This document shows, piece by piece, positions 28,453 through 37,332 of a DNA stretch of 64,000 bases. The stretch comes from JANQPX01 sp965204405 (GTDB lineage: Bacteria > Pseudomonadota > Alphaproteobacteria > Geminicoccales > Geminicoccaceae): the NCBI GenBank assembly GCA_965204405.1, contig CBDBEN010000005.1, positions 2,914,001-2,978,000 of the forward strand, written 5' to 3'. Position 1 is the first letter of the stretch. Each line of letters opens with the position of its first letter. The notes beneath the pieces were generated by a model. It was not told the DNA's origin. It saw nothing but the letters and a program-made list of their open reading frames with translations, and ran no database searches. The translations under genes and the position numbers were made by a program.

Positions 28453-28833
28453 TCAAGCGGCGATGGGCGGCCGCTGTTTGCGAAAGGCTCGTTTCAGCGC
28501 GATCTTGCCTTCCCGGAGAGTAAATAGATCGCAGCCCTCGGCTTCGATACGGGCGCCATCGGCGCCGGTGCCGCGGAAGATCCATTCGGACACGGCAAGG
28601 TCACCGGTGATGGTGTGATTGGTGGTCTCCCAATGGGCGTCGGGAAAGGCCTGCCAGACACCCGCAAATGCATCGCGAACGGCCTCCTTGCCTTCGATTC
28701 GCGTACCGTAGACCTCCGCACCGCCCAATGTTTCAAACACCACATCGTCGGTCATGAAAGAGACAGCCGCTTCGGCGTCATGCCTGTTGAAAGCCTCGAA
28801 CAAGGCGCTCAAATCAGCAGTGCTGCCGCTCAT
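28453..28833 (-). CDS. tauX: Taurine dehydrogenase small subunit (TauX), SnoaL-like
   Basis: Small protein of 126 aa with a SnoaL/NTF2-like fold pattern: LFEAFNRHDAEAAVSFMTDDVVFETLGG, then a middle AFPDAHWET and an end CDLFTLREGKIALKRAF. TauX of taurine dehydrogenase is a protein of this size and fold, located directly upstream of tauY as here (39 bp). ATG at 28833 lies 7 bp from a GGGAGG site; an ATG two codons upstream is too close to that site. Confidence 0.82.
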   Translation of the reverse strand: MSGSTADLSALFEAFNRHDAEAAVSFMTDDVVFETLGGAEVYGTRIEGKEAVRDAFAGVWQAFPDAHWETTNHTITGDLAVSEWIFRGTGADGARIEAEGCDLFTLREGKIALKRAFRKQRPPIAA

Positions 28834-28903
28834 CGTCATTCCTCCCGTGATTGTTCCAGAACCCCACGCCGTCAAATAGCGTCCGGACGTGCACCGGTGT
28901 CAG

Positions 28904-28929
28904 ACAACGTTAGGATGAGCTAATGTTGT
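28904..28929. promoter_or_regulatory. Imperfect palindrome upstream of tauX, candidate TauR operator
   Basis: ACAACGTTAG, six spacer bases, CTAATGTTGT: ten-base arms with one mismatch. It lies 71-96 bp before the tauX start, in the 141-bp gap between tauR and tauX, where a MocR-type activator of tauXY would be expected to bind. No protein-binding evidence can be read from sequence. Confidence 0.45.
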
Positions 28930-28974
28930 TGCTTAGAGCCAGAGTGAACGGTTTTATGGCGCCAGTACCCAGTC

Positions 28975-30477
28975 TCACGCCGATCGGGCGATCTCGGCCA
29001 GGGTTTTGATTCCTGGCTCGATCCGGGTGACGGGAATTGCCGAGAAACCAAGGCGGAAATAACGCTTTGGCAGATTGCCGCCCTGGAAGAAAACGTCACC
29101 TGGTTCGATGAGCACGCCTGCTTCCCTGGCGGTAATCGCGAGTGCTCCGCTGTCCAGCCCTCTCGGACCCTTCACCCAAACGCTGGAACCGCCAATGCCA
29201 TAGCTTACGTCGAACTCTGGCAAATGCTGTTCCAATGCCATCCGCATGGCCGTGGCTCGCTGGTCCAGCACGTCGACAGTCTTGCGCACCAGGCGATCGA
29301 AATGGCCAAGTGCCAAAAACAACGCGAGTGCCCGCTGGTTGTTGGTGGGGGCGTGACGGAGCATCAGACGTCGAAGAGCGCGCGCTTCGCGCATGACCGC
29401 CGCCGGACCCACGATGTAGCCAACCCGGAGCCCAGGTGCCAAGGTCTTGGATAAACTGCCGACGTAGAGCACCCGATCGCTGGCATTCATGCCGCGCATC
29501 GCCGTCGATGCGTCCGAGGTCAGGCCGAAATTACTCTCAAAATCGTCCTCGATAATAAGCATGTCGCGCTGCTCGGTGAGGTCGAGCAGCCGCTGTCTCC
29601 GATCCATCGGCAAGCGTACGCCTGTGGGACATTGCCGGCTTGGTGTCAAAAACAGAAGCCGGCAGTCCTCCGGCACATCGTCAGGATCGATCCCGTGCGC
29701 GTCCATCGTCAATGGCCGGAGCGCCGCGGCTTTCAATGCAAAGATGTTGCGCGCATCAGGGTAGCCAGGCTCCTCGACGCCGACCACCGTACCCTGGCGC
29801 ACGAGCAGTTCTGCCAGCAGATATAGTGCTTGCTGCGCGCCGAGTGTGACCATGATTTCGTCGGCTGCTGCCCATATGCCGCGGCGCGGCAGCACGCGGG
29901 TCCGTATCTGCTCCACCAGTTCCGGATCGTCGCCGTCGATCAGATCCGCCGCCCAGCCCTGTATTTCAAGCACGCTCAGCGCCTGACGCGCGCACTCCCG
30001 CCAATCGTTGATGGGAAACAGGGTCGGATCCGACTGACCGTAGAGAAACGGGTAGGGGAAATTGAGCCAGTCCGCAGGCTTTGCGATATTCAGCTGCTCG
30101 GCCGGGCTCATTGCCAGATGCCTGGGCCAGTCCACAGTCTCCTCCGAGGAGACGTCAGGAAGGTGCCTGGAACACTGCAGTTTCTGCCCGCTCGATCGCA
30201 CGAAGTAACCGCTGCGCTCCCGTGCTTCCAGCACCTCCTCGTCCACCAGTTGCTGGTAAGCAAGGAGCACGGTGTTGCGCGCAACGCCAAGGTTGCGTGC
30301 GAGCTGTCGACTGGAAGGCAGCGGCATGTCATTGCTGAGCCAGCCCTCGCTGATCGCGCTCACCACCATTTCCCGCAATCTTGCCTGCAAGGGCCGGCCG
30401 CTTGCCGATGTCCTGATGAACAGCCGGTCCCACGACGCCTGGTCAATACGGCGGACCAATGCCTCCCCTTTTTCCAT
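28975..30477 (-). CDS. tauR: MocR-type regulator of taurine catabolism (TauR)
   Basis: Fusion of an N-terminal GntR winged-helix (about residues 15-95, LPSSRQLARNLGVARNTVLLAYQ) with a C-terminal aminotransferase-like domain; 500 aa, normal for MocR proteins. The PLP-binding Lys lies in VGSLSKTLAPGLRVGY and the Asp region in IIEDDFESNF. In Rhodobacter capsulatus TauR is a MocR protein needed for taurine use and activates the taurine catabolic genes. Position directly upstream of tauX on the same strand supports the same role. Ligand binding by taurine or an aldimine is family knowledge, not visible here. Confidence 0.85.
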   Translation of the reverse strand: MEKGEALVRRIDQASWDRLFIRTSASGRPLQARLREMVVSAISEGWLSNDMPLPSSRQLARNLGVARNTVLLAYQQLVDEEVLEARERSGYFVRSSGQKLQCSRHLPDVSSEETVDWPRHLAMSPAEQLNIAKPADWLNFPYPFLYGQSDPTLFPINDWRECARQALSVLEIQGWAADLIDGDDPELVEQIRTRVLPRRGIWAAADEIMVTLGAQQALYLLAELLVRQGTVVGVEEPGYPDARNIFALKAAALRPLTMDAHGIDPDDVPEDCRLLFLTPSRQCPTGVRLPMDRRQRLLDLTEQRDMLIIEDDFESNFGLTSDASTAMRGMNASDRVLYVGSLSKTLAPGLRVGYIVGPAAVMREARALRRLMLRHAPTNNQRALALFLALGHFDRLVRKTVDVLDQRATAMRMALEQHLPEFDVSYGIGGSSVWVKGPRGLDSGALAITAREAGVLIEPGDVFFQGGNLPKRYFRLGFSAIPVTRIEPGIKTLAEIARSA

Positions 30478-30754
30478 CTATTCCCGGAAATTGTCCTCCA
30501 TGCCGAGGGTCCACGTCAATCATGCTATTTGGGCCAATCTCGCAAGAGAATTTCCAGGCCAGGAAAGATGCGCCGGCAGCGGTTGCAAGCAGACAGATGG
30601 TCGGATGGATGAGTGGCTGGCACCGGATCGACCTGATCCGACTTCGCCCTTGTGATATGACCACATCATTTAGTTCCTACAGATACCTATAATTTTCCAT
30701 GGAATCAGTGCGTTAAATTCCGCGTCAGATAGATATTCTGAAGCGGTCATATCT

Positions 30755-31471
30755 CTAGAAACGATAAACCACAGCTAGGCCGATGACAGGATAGACGATG
30801 AAATCCTCGAGATCGTCTTCGATATCTTCTTCCTCGATGGCTAGGTTCGCTTCAAGAACAGCATTGCCTTCCAGAGCGCCGCCACGTGCATCGAGATCAA
30901 CGTCGGCCTCTCCCTGATACATGACTCCAACATCGAATCCGATGGAGAGCGCTCCTTGGAGCAGCGTCGCGCCGTAGCCGATGCCGAGATAGGGGGCTGC
31001 CACATCGTAGCTGACGTCACCTTCCAACGTACCGACGTCCGAGGCTGCGAAGGTTTGATTGCCGATGGTCACATCTGCATTAGGCACGCCTGCAAGATCA
31101 GCCTCGTTGAAATTGAAGCGGAGACCGCCGCTGATGCGAAAGCCGCCGCGAAAGGGGTGATAGTCCAAAAGCGCGCCGAGGGAGGCCAAGGTCGCCTCGG
31201 CTTCATAGTCAACATCGTCGACGGTTCGGTCGAAATCGACGCTCAGCCAGTTGCCACCGAAACGGATGCCGAGATTCTCATTGAAGCGAACACCAGTCTC
31301 AAGACCGATCCCGAGGGTGCTGATGGTCGGGCTGACGAACAGACCGTAAGGCAGCAGATCCGACGTCGCCCGTGCTGCTGGCAGTCCGTCCGCCGAATCA
31401 CCAAGGGTTTGTGCGGCGAGGTGAGTTGGCCAGACTGATGTGATGGCCAAAAGCGCGAGAAGAAGGCGCAT
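30755..31471 (-). CDS. Outer-membrane beta-barrel-like protein
   Basis: Protein of 238 aa with a signal peptide (MRLLLALLAITSVWPTHLAAQ) and alternating-pattern beta strands typical of small outer-membrane barrels (LGIRFGGNWLSVDFD, GFRISGGLRFNFNEAD), ending in VYPVIGLAVVYRF with the C-terminal Phe used for BAM insertion. It resembles general porin-like or OmpW-like barrels. The function is unknown. It stands alone between tauR and argC. Confidence 0.7.
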   Translation of the reverse strand: MRLLLALLAITSVWPTHLAAQTLGDSADGLPAARATSDLLPYGLFVSPTISTLGIGLETGVRFNENLGIRFGGNWLSVDFDRTVDDVDYEAEATLASLGALLDYHPFRGGFRISGGLRFNFNEADLAGVPNADVTIGNQTFAASDVGTLEGDVSYDVAAPYLGIGYGATLLQGALSIGFDVGVMYQGEADVDLDARGGALEGNAVLEANLAIEEEDIEDDLEDFIVYPVIGLAVVYRF

Positions 31472-31626
31472 AATGCAACTCCTAGTATATACATAAAGCA
31501 TCGATTGCATGGAGAGGTAAAGAATAGATTAAACATTGAGGCGACGTACAACCGATAGTTATCACTTCTGGCACAAAATGGCTATCCCCGAGCTTTAGAG
31601 CAGTTCCGGTTGAGGTTTACGTGGTG

Positions 31627-31698
31627 CCAGTCCTCTCCCCCGCCCAACCACCCGATATGGTCGGTACGTTGGGGTGGTTGGGCGGGGGAGAGGACTGG
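31627..31698. repeat. 27-bp perfect inverted repeat (72-bp hairpin)
   Basis: The left arm 31627-31653 is an exact reverse complement of the right arm 31672-31698, with an 18-base spacer. The arms are pyrimidine-rich on the left (CCAGTCCTCTCCCCCGCC...) and purine-rich on the right. It lies in the 341-bp gap between argC and the barrel gene, 115 bp after the argC stop. It could be the argC terminator, although there is no adjacent T-tract, or an intergenic palindromic element. Confidence 0.9.
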
Positions 31699-31812
31699 AT
31701 CGATCTGTCCCGGAAAGGCGCTAGCCGGCACCACACGACACCTTGACGCGCACCGTCAATCTCGGTGGCGCAGGCTTACCGAACGGCCCAGAAAAGGTTT
31801 TTACTCAATGGC

Positions 31813-32859
31813 TCAGGGGAAGAGTGGTGCCTGCTCCAGTCCCTCGGTCTCCGCGAGGCCCAGCATCACGTTCATGTTTTGCAGCGCCTGGCCTGAGGCG
31901 CCCTTGACCAGATTGTCGGTGACGCTCAACAAGATCGCGCTGCCTGGAAGCCGGCCTGGGTGGACCGCAATATGGCAGTTATTGGTGCCACGGACATGGC
32001 GGGTCGCCGGCAGGCTTTTGAAGGGCAGGACCTGGACGAAAGGTTCCTCGCCATAGCAGCGCTCGAGTTCGTCCTGAAGATCCTCGGGAACGACGGAGCC
32101 GCAGAGCTGCACGTAGATGGTGGCGAGAATGCCACGGTTCATTGGGATGAGGTGGGGGGTGAACGTCACCACGATTGGCTCACCTGCGGCTTCGGAGAGG
32201 CCCTGCTCGATCTCCGGCGTGTGGCGGTGGGTGCTGACGCCATAGGCGTGCAGGCCCTCGCTGACCTCGGTATGAAGCGAGCCTTCCTTTGGCGCCCGGC
32301 CGGCGCCGGTCACGCCTGATTTCGCATCGATGATGATCGAATCGTTCCGGATAAGCCCGGCTTGCAGCAACGGGCGCAAAGGGAGCTGGCAGGTGGTCGG
32401 GTAGCAGCCGGGGTTGGCGACCAGATCAGTTTCCTTGATCGCCTGCCGTTCAAGCTCTGTCAGGCCGTAGACGGCACTCTTCTGGCGCTCGATGGCCTGG
32501 TGAGGCTTGCCATAAGTGTGCTCGTACACGGCAGCGTCCTTCAAGCGAAAATCGGCCGAAAGATCCACCACTTTCGGCCCCGCCGGCAGAGCACCGATGA
32601 CCTCCTGCGTGGTCCCATGGGGAAGGCAACCGAAAACGACGTCGAGCTTGCTTAGATCGTCGTCGCCGATCTTGGAGAGCGTGGGCAGATCCCGGCCTGC
32701 AAGATGGGGGAAAACCCTATCGATGGCCTGCCCTGCGAAGCGTTCGGATGTCATGCAGGTAACACGCGCCGAACGGTGGCTTCGGAGCAGGCGCAGCAGT
32801 TCCGCACCAGTATAACCAGTTGCTCCGAGAATCCCCACATTGGCGGTGTTCATCGACAT
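31813..32859 (-). CDS. argC: N-acetyl-gamma-glutamyl-phosphate reductase
   Basis: Arginine biosynthesis enzyme of 348 aa that reduces N-acetylglutamyl phosphate to the semialdehyde with NADPH. The N-terminal Rossmann motif is GILGATGYTGAELLRLL, and the catalytic Cys is in LVANPGCYPTTCQL. Length is normal. It stands alone here, away from other arg genes, with an AGGGGA site before the ATG. It is the only clear biosynthetic housekeeping gene inside the segment bounded by the long inverted repeats. Confidence 0.95.
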   Translation of the reverse strand: MSMNTANVGILGATGYTGAELLRLLRSHRSARVTCMTSERFAGQAIDRVFPHLAGRDLPTLSKIGDDDLSKLDVVFGCLPHGTTQEVIGALPAGPKVVDLSADFRLKDAAVYEHTYGKPHQAIERQKSAVYGLTELERQAIKETDLVANPGCYPTTCQLPLRPLLQAGLIRNDSIIIDAKSGVTGAGRAPKEGSLHTEVSEGLHAYGVSTHRHTPEIEQGLSEAAGEPIVVTFTPHLIPMNRGILATIYVQLCGSVVPEDLQDELERCYGEEPFVQVLPFKSLPATRHVRGTNNCHIAVHPGRLPGSAILLSVTDNLVKGASGQALQNMNVMLGLAETEGLEQAPLFP

Positions 32860-33331
32860 TCGACGTCCCCTTATTTGGCCAGGAGCAGCGTCTCCGTGCG
32901 CAGCCCGCGATCCGATGGTTGCTGATGCCGATGCTTATCCCACGTCAAGCCCGGCCTGGCCATAGATTTTCGCAGGTCGAGGTTGGTTTGGCAGCAGCCC
33001 ATTTGTTCGGCGTTATATTTGCATTTGGCGATTAAGTGATTTGACCGCGCATCTTTGGATTGGATGAGATCGATACTTAAAAGTATACGTCGCGCAGGCG
33101 TATAATGTTGTCATTCCTATTACAAGTGATCGTAACGAACCTCAAAAAGCTCAGTTCGCCTCAACACCAGGCTCGCAGAACCCAAATTTGCTTCTGCGCA
33201 AGCCAGATCAGCACGAGCAACTATGGCCGGCCTTCTCTCCTTGAGATCTGCTGATTGATCAGGACCAGCGCAACTATTTCATCATGGCACGCCATCGACA
33301 ATGGAGAAGAAAAGAATGAGGAAAATATCGG
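32860..33331. other. Intergenic region upstream of argC
   Basis: In 472 bp no gene is seen. It contains short inverted repeats, ATACTT-AA-AAGTAT at 33073-33086 and a partly overlapping TATACG/CGTATA pair with nine bases between, which could be regulatory. The region is the leader and promoter of argC on the minus strand and the 3' flank of the kinase gene. Confidence 0.5.
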
Positions 33332-34969
33332 CTATTGTTCAAGCAGGCAGGCAGCATTTCCAACCGGCGTTCTGGGCGCCGCTATTCGTGGTAGCTTGAC
33401 GGTGAAGATGGCCCCTTTTCCTCTCTCCGAACTGAGCGTGATGGAGCCTCCATGCTCCTTCGCAAGCATCTGTGCCAGGTTGAGGCCGATGCCGGTACCT
33501 GGCATACCGACAGAAGTTTTGGCTCGAAAGAAGCGTGTGAACATCTGGGCTTGGTCTTCCTTATCGATACCTATCCCGTAGTCCCGGACTGAGATGAAGA
33601 CGTCACCTGCCTCCTGCCAGCCACGAATGTCGATCTTGTCGGCCTCCGGCGAATATTTGATGGCGTTGGAAATGAGGTTGGTGAAGATCTGTGTCAAACT
33701 CGTTGGATCGACAATTATCTCGTCCGGAAGATGTTGGTGATCCACCACGATCTCGTGCTGTGTGGCAAGGTCCCTTTGCTGCTGGCAGCAATCCAGAAGC
33801 ATGGCTCGGATATCGATCGGTTCCGGCGTGATCTGGATTCTGCCGGCCTCCCATTTGGCTGCGGCAAGCGTGCTTTCCATCAGCGACGTCATGCGCTTAA
33901 CGGCGAGACGGATTTTCCTGATGCGTTCGATAATATCACCCGGCGCCATCTTTTCGATGCGCCGCTCGATTTTCTGCGCGTAGCCATCGATGATCGCTAA
34001 TGGTGTTCGAAATTCATGGGAAGCCATGGAGACAAAACTGCGCTGCATGGCACTCAAACGCTGTTCCTGCTCCAACGCTTCCTTTAGCTCTGCAGCCTGA
34101 ACTTCGATCATGGCGGTGCGATCTCTCACCAATGCCTCGAGACCGTCTCGATGGTGCTCGAGCTCACGCTGAGCGGCAACAGCCTTCATATGAGCGGTTG
34201 ATAATTGCTCATTCATCATCTGGCTGTCTTTGAGCATGCCTGCATTGACCTCAGCCATCATCGCAAATTCCGGCGTAGGGTCAGCTGGACCGAAATCACT
34301 GATCGACAAACCAAATCTCACCAAATTGCCTGCCTCTCTGGGCACAATCGTGCCCAGGAACAAGAGCCCTCCGTCGGCACCGGTCGGCAAAACCGTTCCG
34401 AGCAGAGGCAAGGCCGGAGCATCTGGATCGTCGGGGGGCATCGACGAAGGCACGCAATCACTCTGGCTGCCGGTAGAATTTTCCAAATATTCTCGATCGG
34501 CCTGGCCGGGGCCCTGCGCAACACGCAAACCTCCGGTGGATGGACACGCCTTCTCCGCTTTTTGGGGCCGAGTAGAAGTAAAGATTAGCTCGACGCGTTC
34601 ATGGGAGCCATCATGACAAATCTTTGACTTCAAGTAGCCTTGAAGATCGTCGTGATCTGACAAGGCAGGCGATGTGAAATGCGCGGCCAAAGGACTATTG
34701 ATCAACGCGCCGTGGCGGCATTGAAAAAAACGGCCTAGAGCGCCGAGTGTACCGTCGCACCTGATCATGAGAGCGAAAGGAAAAGCCTGCAACAAGGATC
34801 CGATCAGGGCCTCTGTCGGTGCGGTTGCCTGCCCAACACATAGATCGTTCTCACAGCCGGATCGGCCATCGGCTCCAAGGATTGCCATGGGCTCAGCGTT
34901 TGCCTGCAGCGCCGCCGCAAACATTGCGCCAAGGCATGTTGGGAAAAGGCCGAGCCTCGACATCCACAC
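33332..34969 (-). CDS. HNOBA-type histidine kinase, predicted partner of H-NOX
   Basis: Protein of up to 545 aa. The N-terminal part (LLQAFPFALMIRCDGTLGALG ... LLGTVLPTGADGGLLFLGT ... FGLSISDFGPADPT) resembles the heme-NO-binding-associated (HNOBA) PAS-like domain. A coiled-coil linker follows (about 255-320), then HisKA with the phospho-His in MASHEFRTPL, and HATPase_c with NLISNAIKYSP, DYGIGI and GTGIGLNLAQ. Without the first 27 residues it has no membrane helix and would be cytoplasmic; a start at MAILGADG (34888) is an alternative. It lies downstream of the H-NOX gene on the same strand. It probably autophosphorylates under H-NOX control, but no response regulator is adjacent. Confidence 0.8.
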   Translation of the reverse strand: MWMSRLGLFPTCLGAMFAAALQANAEPMAILGADGRSGCENDLCVGQATAPTEALIGSLLQAFPFALMIRCDGTLGALGRFFQCRHGALINSPLAAHFTSPALSDHDDLQGYLKSKICHDGSHERVELIFTSTRPQKAEKACPSTGGLRVAQGPGQADREYLENSTGSQSDCVPSSMPPDDPDAPALPLLGTVLPTGADGGLLFLGTIVPREAGNLVRFGLSISDFGPADPTPEFAMMAEVNAGMLKDSQMMNEQLSTAHMKAVAAQRELEHHRDGLEALVRDRTAMIEVQAAELKEALEQEQRLSAMQRSFVSMASHEFRTPLAIIDGYAQKIERRIEKMAPGDIIERIRKIRLAVKRMTSLMESTLAAAKWEAGRIQITPEPIDIRAMLLDCCQQQRDLATQHEIVVDHQHLPDEIIVDPTSLTQIFTNLISNAIKYSPEADKIDIRGWQEAGDVFISVRDYGIGIDKEDQAQMFTRFFRAKTSVGMPGTGIGLNLAQMLAKEHGGSITLSSERGKGAIFTVKLPRIAAPRTPVGNAACLLEQ

Positions 34970-35373
34970 AGAACTCGGCAGACGACGCGCCGCAGCATAG
35001 ATTCCCCCATGTTGCTTTGATCACGTCTTTTGGTTCCCATTCTCCTGAATAGGACTGTGTCTTTGAATTACTAATTTGAAAGCCTGCTTGATGCCAAGGC
35101 TGAGGATTCATACGTCCCCGAGTTATTGCAAGTTGATCGGAGCCTTTGAAGCCACACACGAAAGCCCATCGCCGATGTCCTCGGGCAAGCTCATTGCCGT
35201 GAAATCGAGCGAGGGAAAAAACACGGGATGCGTGTTGCATCAATGGCCTCGCACGAGAACGCATCTTGACGACAGACGCTAAGGCTATGCGCTCTAAATC
35301 ATTGTTATCCCAAAATTCCTTATTGATCAGCCAGCCCTCTCTGATTGGCGAGAAGTCGTGCGTATGGGCTGCG
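34970..35373. other. Gap between H-NOX and kinase genes
   Basis: About 400 bp with no convincing gene. A weak frame on the minus strand (34893-35384, 163 codons) overlaps the end of the H-NOX gene but shows no recognisable domain and an amino-acid composition unlike its neighbours. The gap is unusually long for an H-NOX/kinase pair. Confidence 0.4.
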
Positions 35374-35934
35374 CTATGCGGCATGGGTGGCCGTTGTCGC
35401 TATCTTCAAGATCCATTTAGCGGACGAGGGTGATAGCTGCTCGAATTCGGCCACCTCAACCTGTTCTCCGAAGTCATCCGCCAAGCCCTCCAAAACTCCG
35501 AGGACGAAGGGGAATAATCCCTCCCGTTCCGAACGATAGGTGACCTCGATGAAACCGCCATCCAGGCGCCGGCAATCAAAGGAAGGTGGCCGAAGTGCCG
35601 GCAGGCTGGTCTTGATTCTGGCATGCATGTCATCCAGGCTGCCGATCAGGCTTTCGAAGTCCTTTCCGGCCATGGCCAGAAGTCCGGCAAAGGATGTGGT
35701 TTTGGCAAACCTAACCCAGGATCTGCCCACGTCCTGCAAAAGCTCGCCTGGATCTCGGCCCGATTCGGATACCATGGCATCGAAGATCGAGAGCGTGACA
35801 CTGTCGTCATAGGCCATCATTGCGCCAAATTCGGCAGTATCAAGGTCAGCGCGGGTCACGATTTCGTTCCAGGCCGCGTCGCCTTGATGGTCGATTACAT
35901 AGCGCCGAAACGCATTGTTCACCATGCCGTACAT
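35374..35934 (-). CDS. H-NOX heme nitric oxide sensor protein
   Basis: Heme-NO/oxygen-binding domain protein of 186 aa, the full length for a stand-alone bacterial H-NOX. It starts MYGMVNNAFRRYVIDHQG, has the proximal heme His at H104 in LDDMHARI, and the YxSxR heme-propionate motif Y133-R-S135-E-R137. The residue matching the oxygen-stabilising distal Tyr of thermophile H-NOX is Pro here, which predicts NO selectivity over O2. It should bind NO and regulate the HNOBA kinase encoded downstream. Confidence 0.9.
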   Translation of the reverse strand: MYGMVNNAFRRYVIDHQGDAAWNEIVTRADLDTAEFGAMMAYDDSVTLSIFDAMVSESGRDPGELLQDVGRSWVRFAKTTSFAGLLAMAGKDFESLIGSLDDMHARIKTSLPALRPPSFDCRRLDGGFIEVTYRSEREGLFPFVLGVLEGLADDFGEQVEVAEFEQLSPSSAKWILKIATTATHAA

Positions 35935-36288
35935 CGAAAAAACACCCCCGCAGATGGACCTTGGATCAGGATGTACAGCACAATGGTAAAAATTCGCTGA
36001 ACGTCACCGAAAAGCTTATTGAAATTCAAAAAAGATAGGCACAACGGGATCACGCCAAGAGGCTGGGCACCTTCAACGCTTCGAAGTCAAACGATCCTAT
36101 TTCACAGGGGGCTGATTTCTCCTTAACATCGTTAAATTTTGCCAAGAAGAAGACGCGTTCACCGACAAAGCATGCTTTGTAGACCAACGCATCTCCCTCA
36201 TTTACAACGGTAGAAAGCGGATCGGGAAAGGTCTGTCATATCGGTTGTGCGAACGACCGAAAACAATCGTTCAAAGGGAGATCATTAG
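35935..36288. other. Divergent promoter region between H-NOX and second TRAP operon
   Basis: In 354 bp no gene is seen. Near the TRAP start the pair GAACGA / TCGTTC (36251-36272, ten bases apart) lies just before the GGGAG ribosome-binding site, a possible operator. The stretch is AT-richer than the genes on both sides. Confidence 0.5.
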
Positions 36289-37332
36289 ATGCGAGGCAGG
36301 ATTGGACTGGGTGCAGCTGCTCTGGCGACGGCAGCATTCATGGGACTGAGCGCTTCGGCGATTGCTCAGGAATTCACGTTCAAGCTTCATCATCTCCTGA
36401 GTGCCAAGGCGCCGGCGCACACGCAAATGCTGGAGCCCTGGGCAAAGCAGGTCGAGGAAAATTCCGGCGGACGCGTAAAGATTGAAATTTTCCCGTCGAT
36501 GACTTTGGGCGGACGGCCGCCTGAGCTGATCAATCAGGTGCGCGACGGGGTGGTCGACATTGTCTGGACGGTGAATGGTTACACGCCCGGTCTGTTTCCG
36601 CGCACCGAGGTGGTGGAACTGCCGTTCGTCTATGTGAACGATCCGGTGGCCACCAATCTCGCCTTGCATGAGATGTTCGAGAGTGATCTGCGCCAGGAAT
36701 ACCAGGGCGTCGAGGTGATGTTCCTGCATGTGCATGCCGGGCAGGCTATCCACATGCGCGATAAGGAGGTGCGATCGCCCGCCGACCTCGAAGGTGCCAA
36801 GATGCGCATCCCAACGCGTACCGGGGCCTGGATCATCGAAGCGCTGGGTGCTGCTCCCGTTGCGATGCCCGTGCCCGAACTGCCCCAGGCCTTGCAAAAG
36901 GGCGTGGTGGATGGCGCATTCATCCCCTGGGAGATAATCCCGCCACTCAAGATCCAGGAGCAGACCACCTACCAGGTGGAGGGATATGAGGAAGCGCGCT
37001 TCGGTACGACGACCTTCCAGGTGTCTATGAACAAGGCCCGCTGGGACAGCTTGCCCGGCGACATCAAGAAAGCCTTCAAGGATGCATCAGGTCCTGACTG
37101 GTGGGCCAAGGTCGGTGAGGTCTGGCGTGCGGGCGATGATTTCGGCATCGAGTTCGCGACCAAGGCCGGCAACACGCACATTGTTCTGAACGAAAAGGAA
37201 ACCGCGGCATTCCAGACAGCCTTGGAACCGGTGGTGCAGCGCTGGGTCGACGAGGTCTCGGCGAATGGCATCGACGGCGAAGGTCTGGTCGCCAAGGCAC
37301 GTGAGCTGATCGCGAAACATAGCACCCAGTAA
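36289..37332 (+). CDS. TRAP transporter substrate-binding protein (second system)
   Basis: DctP-type periplasmic protein of 347 aa with a signal peptide ending at SAIAQEF, then FTFKLHHLLSAKAPAHTQ, and the characteristic MRIPTRTGAWIIEALGAAPVAMP region with the ligand-binding Arg. It starts the operon TRAP-QM, MetE-like, xsc. It is clearly different from the DctP protein of the taurine cluster, so it should bind another organic acid, perhaps a sulfonate given the downstream xsc. Confidence 0.87.
   Translation: MRGRIGLGAAALATAAFMGLSASAIAQEFTFKLHHLLSAKAPAHTQMLEPWAKQVEENSGGRVKIEIFPSMTLGGRPPELINQVRDGVVDIVWTVNGYTPGLFPRTEVVELPFVYVNDPVATNLALHEMFESDLRQEYQGVEVMFLHVHAGQAIHMRDKEVRSPADLEGAKMRIPTRTGAWIIEALGAAPVAMPVPELPQALQKGVVDGAFIPWEIIPPLKIQEQTTYQVEGYEEARFGTTTFQVSMNKARWDSLPGDIKKAFKDASGPDWWAKVGEVWRAGDDFGIEFATKAGNTHIVLNEKETAAFQTALEPVVQRWVDEVSANGIDGEGLVAKARELIAKHSTQ

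Noticed and set aside
31627..31698. CRISPR or other repeat array
   Set aside because: Only one inverted pair exists; there are no direct repeats with spacers here or elsewhere in the window.
34893..35384. 163-codon frame between H-NOX and the kinase
   Set aside because: No domain, unusual composition and overlap with the kinase start; kept only as a note in the gap entry.
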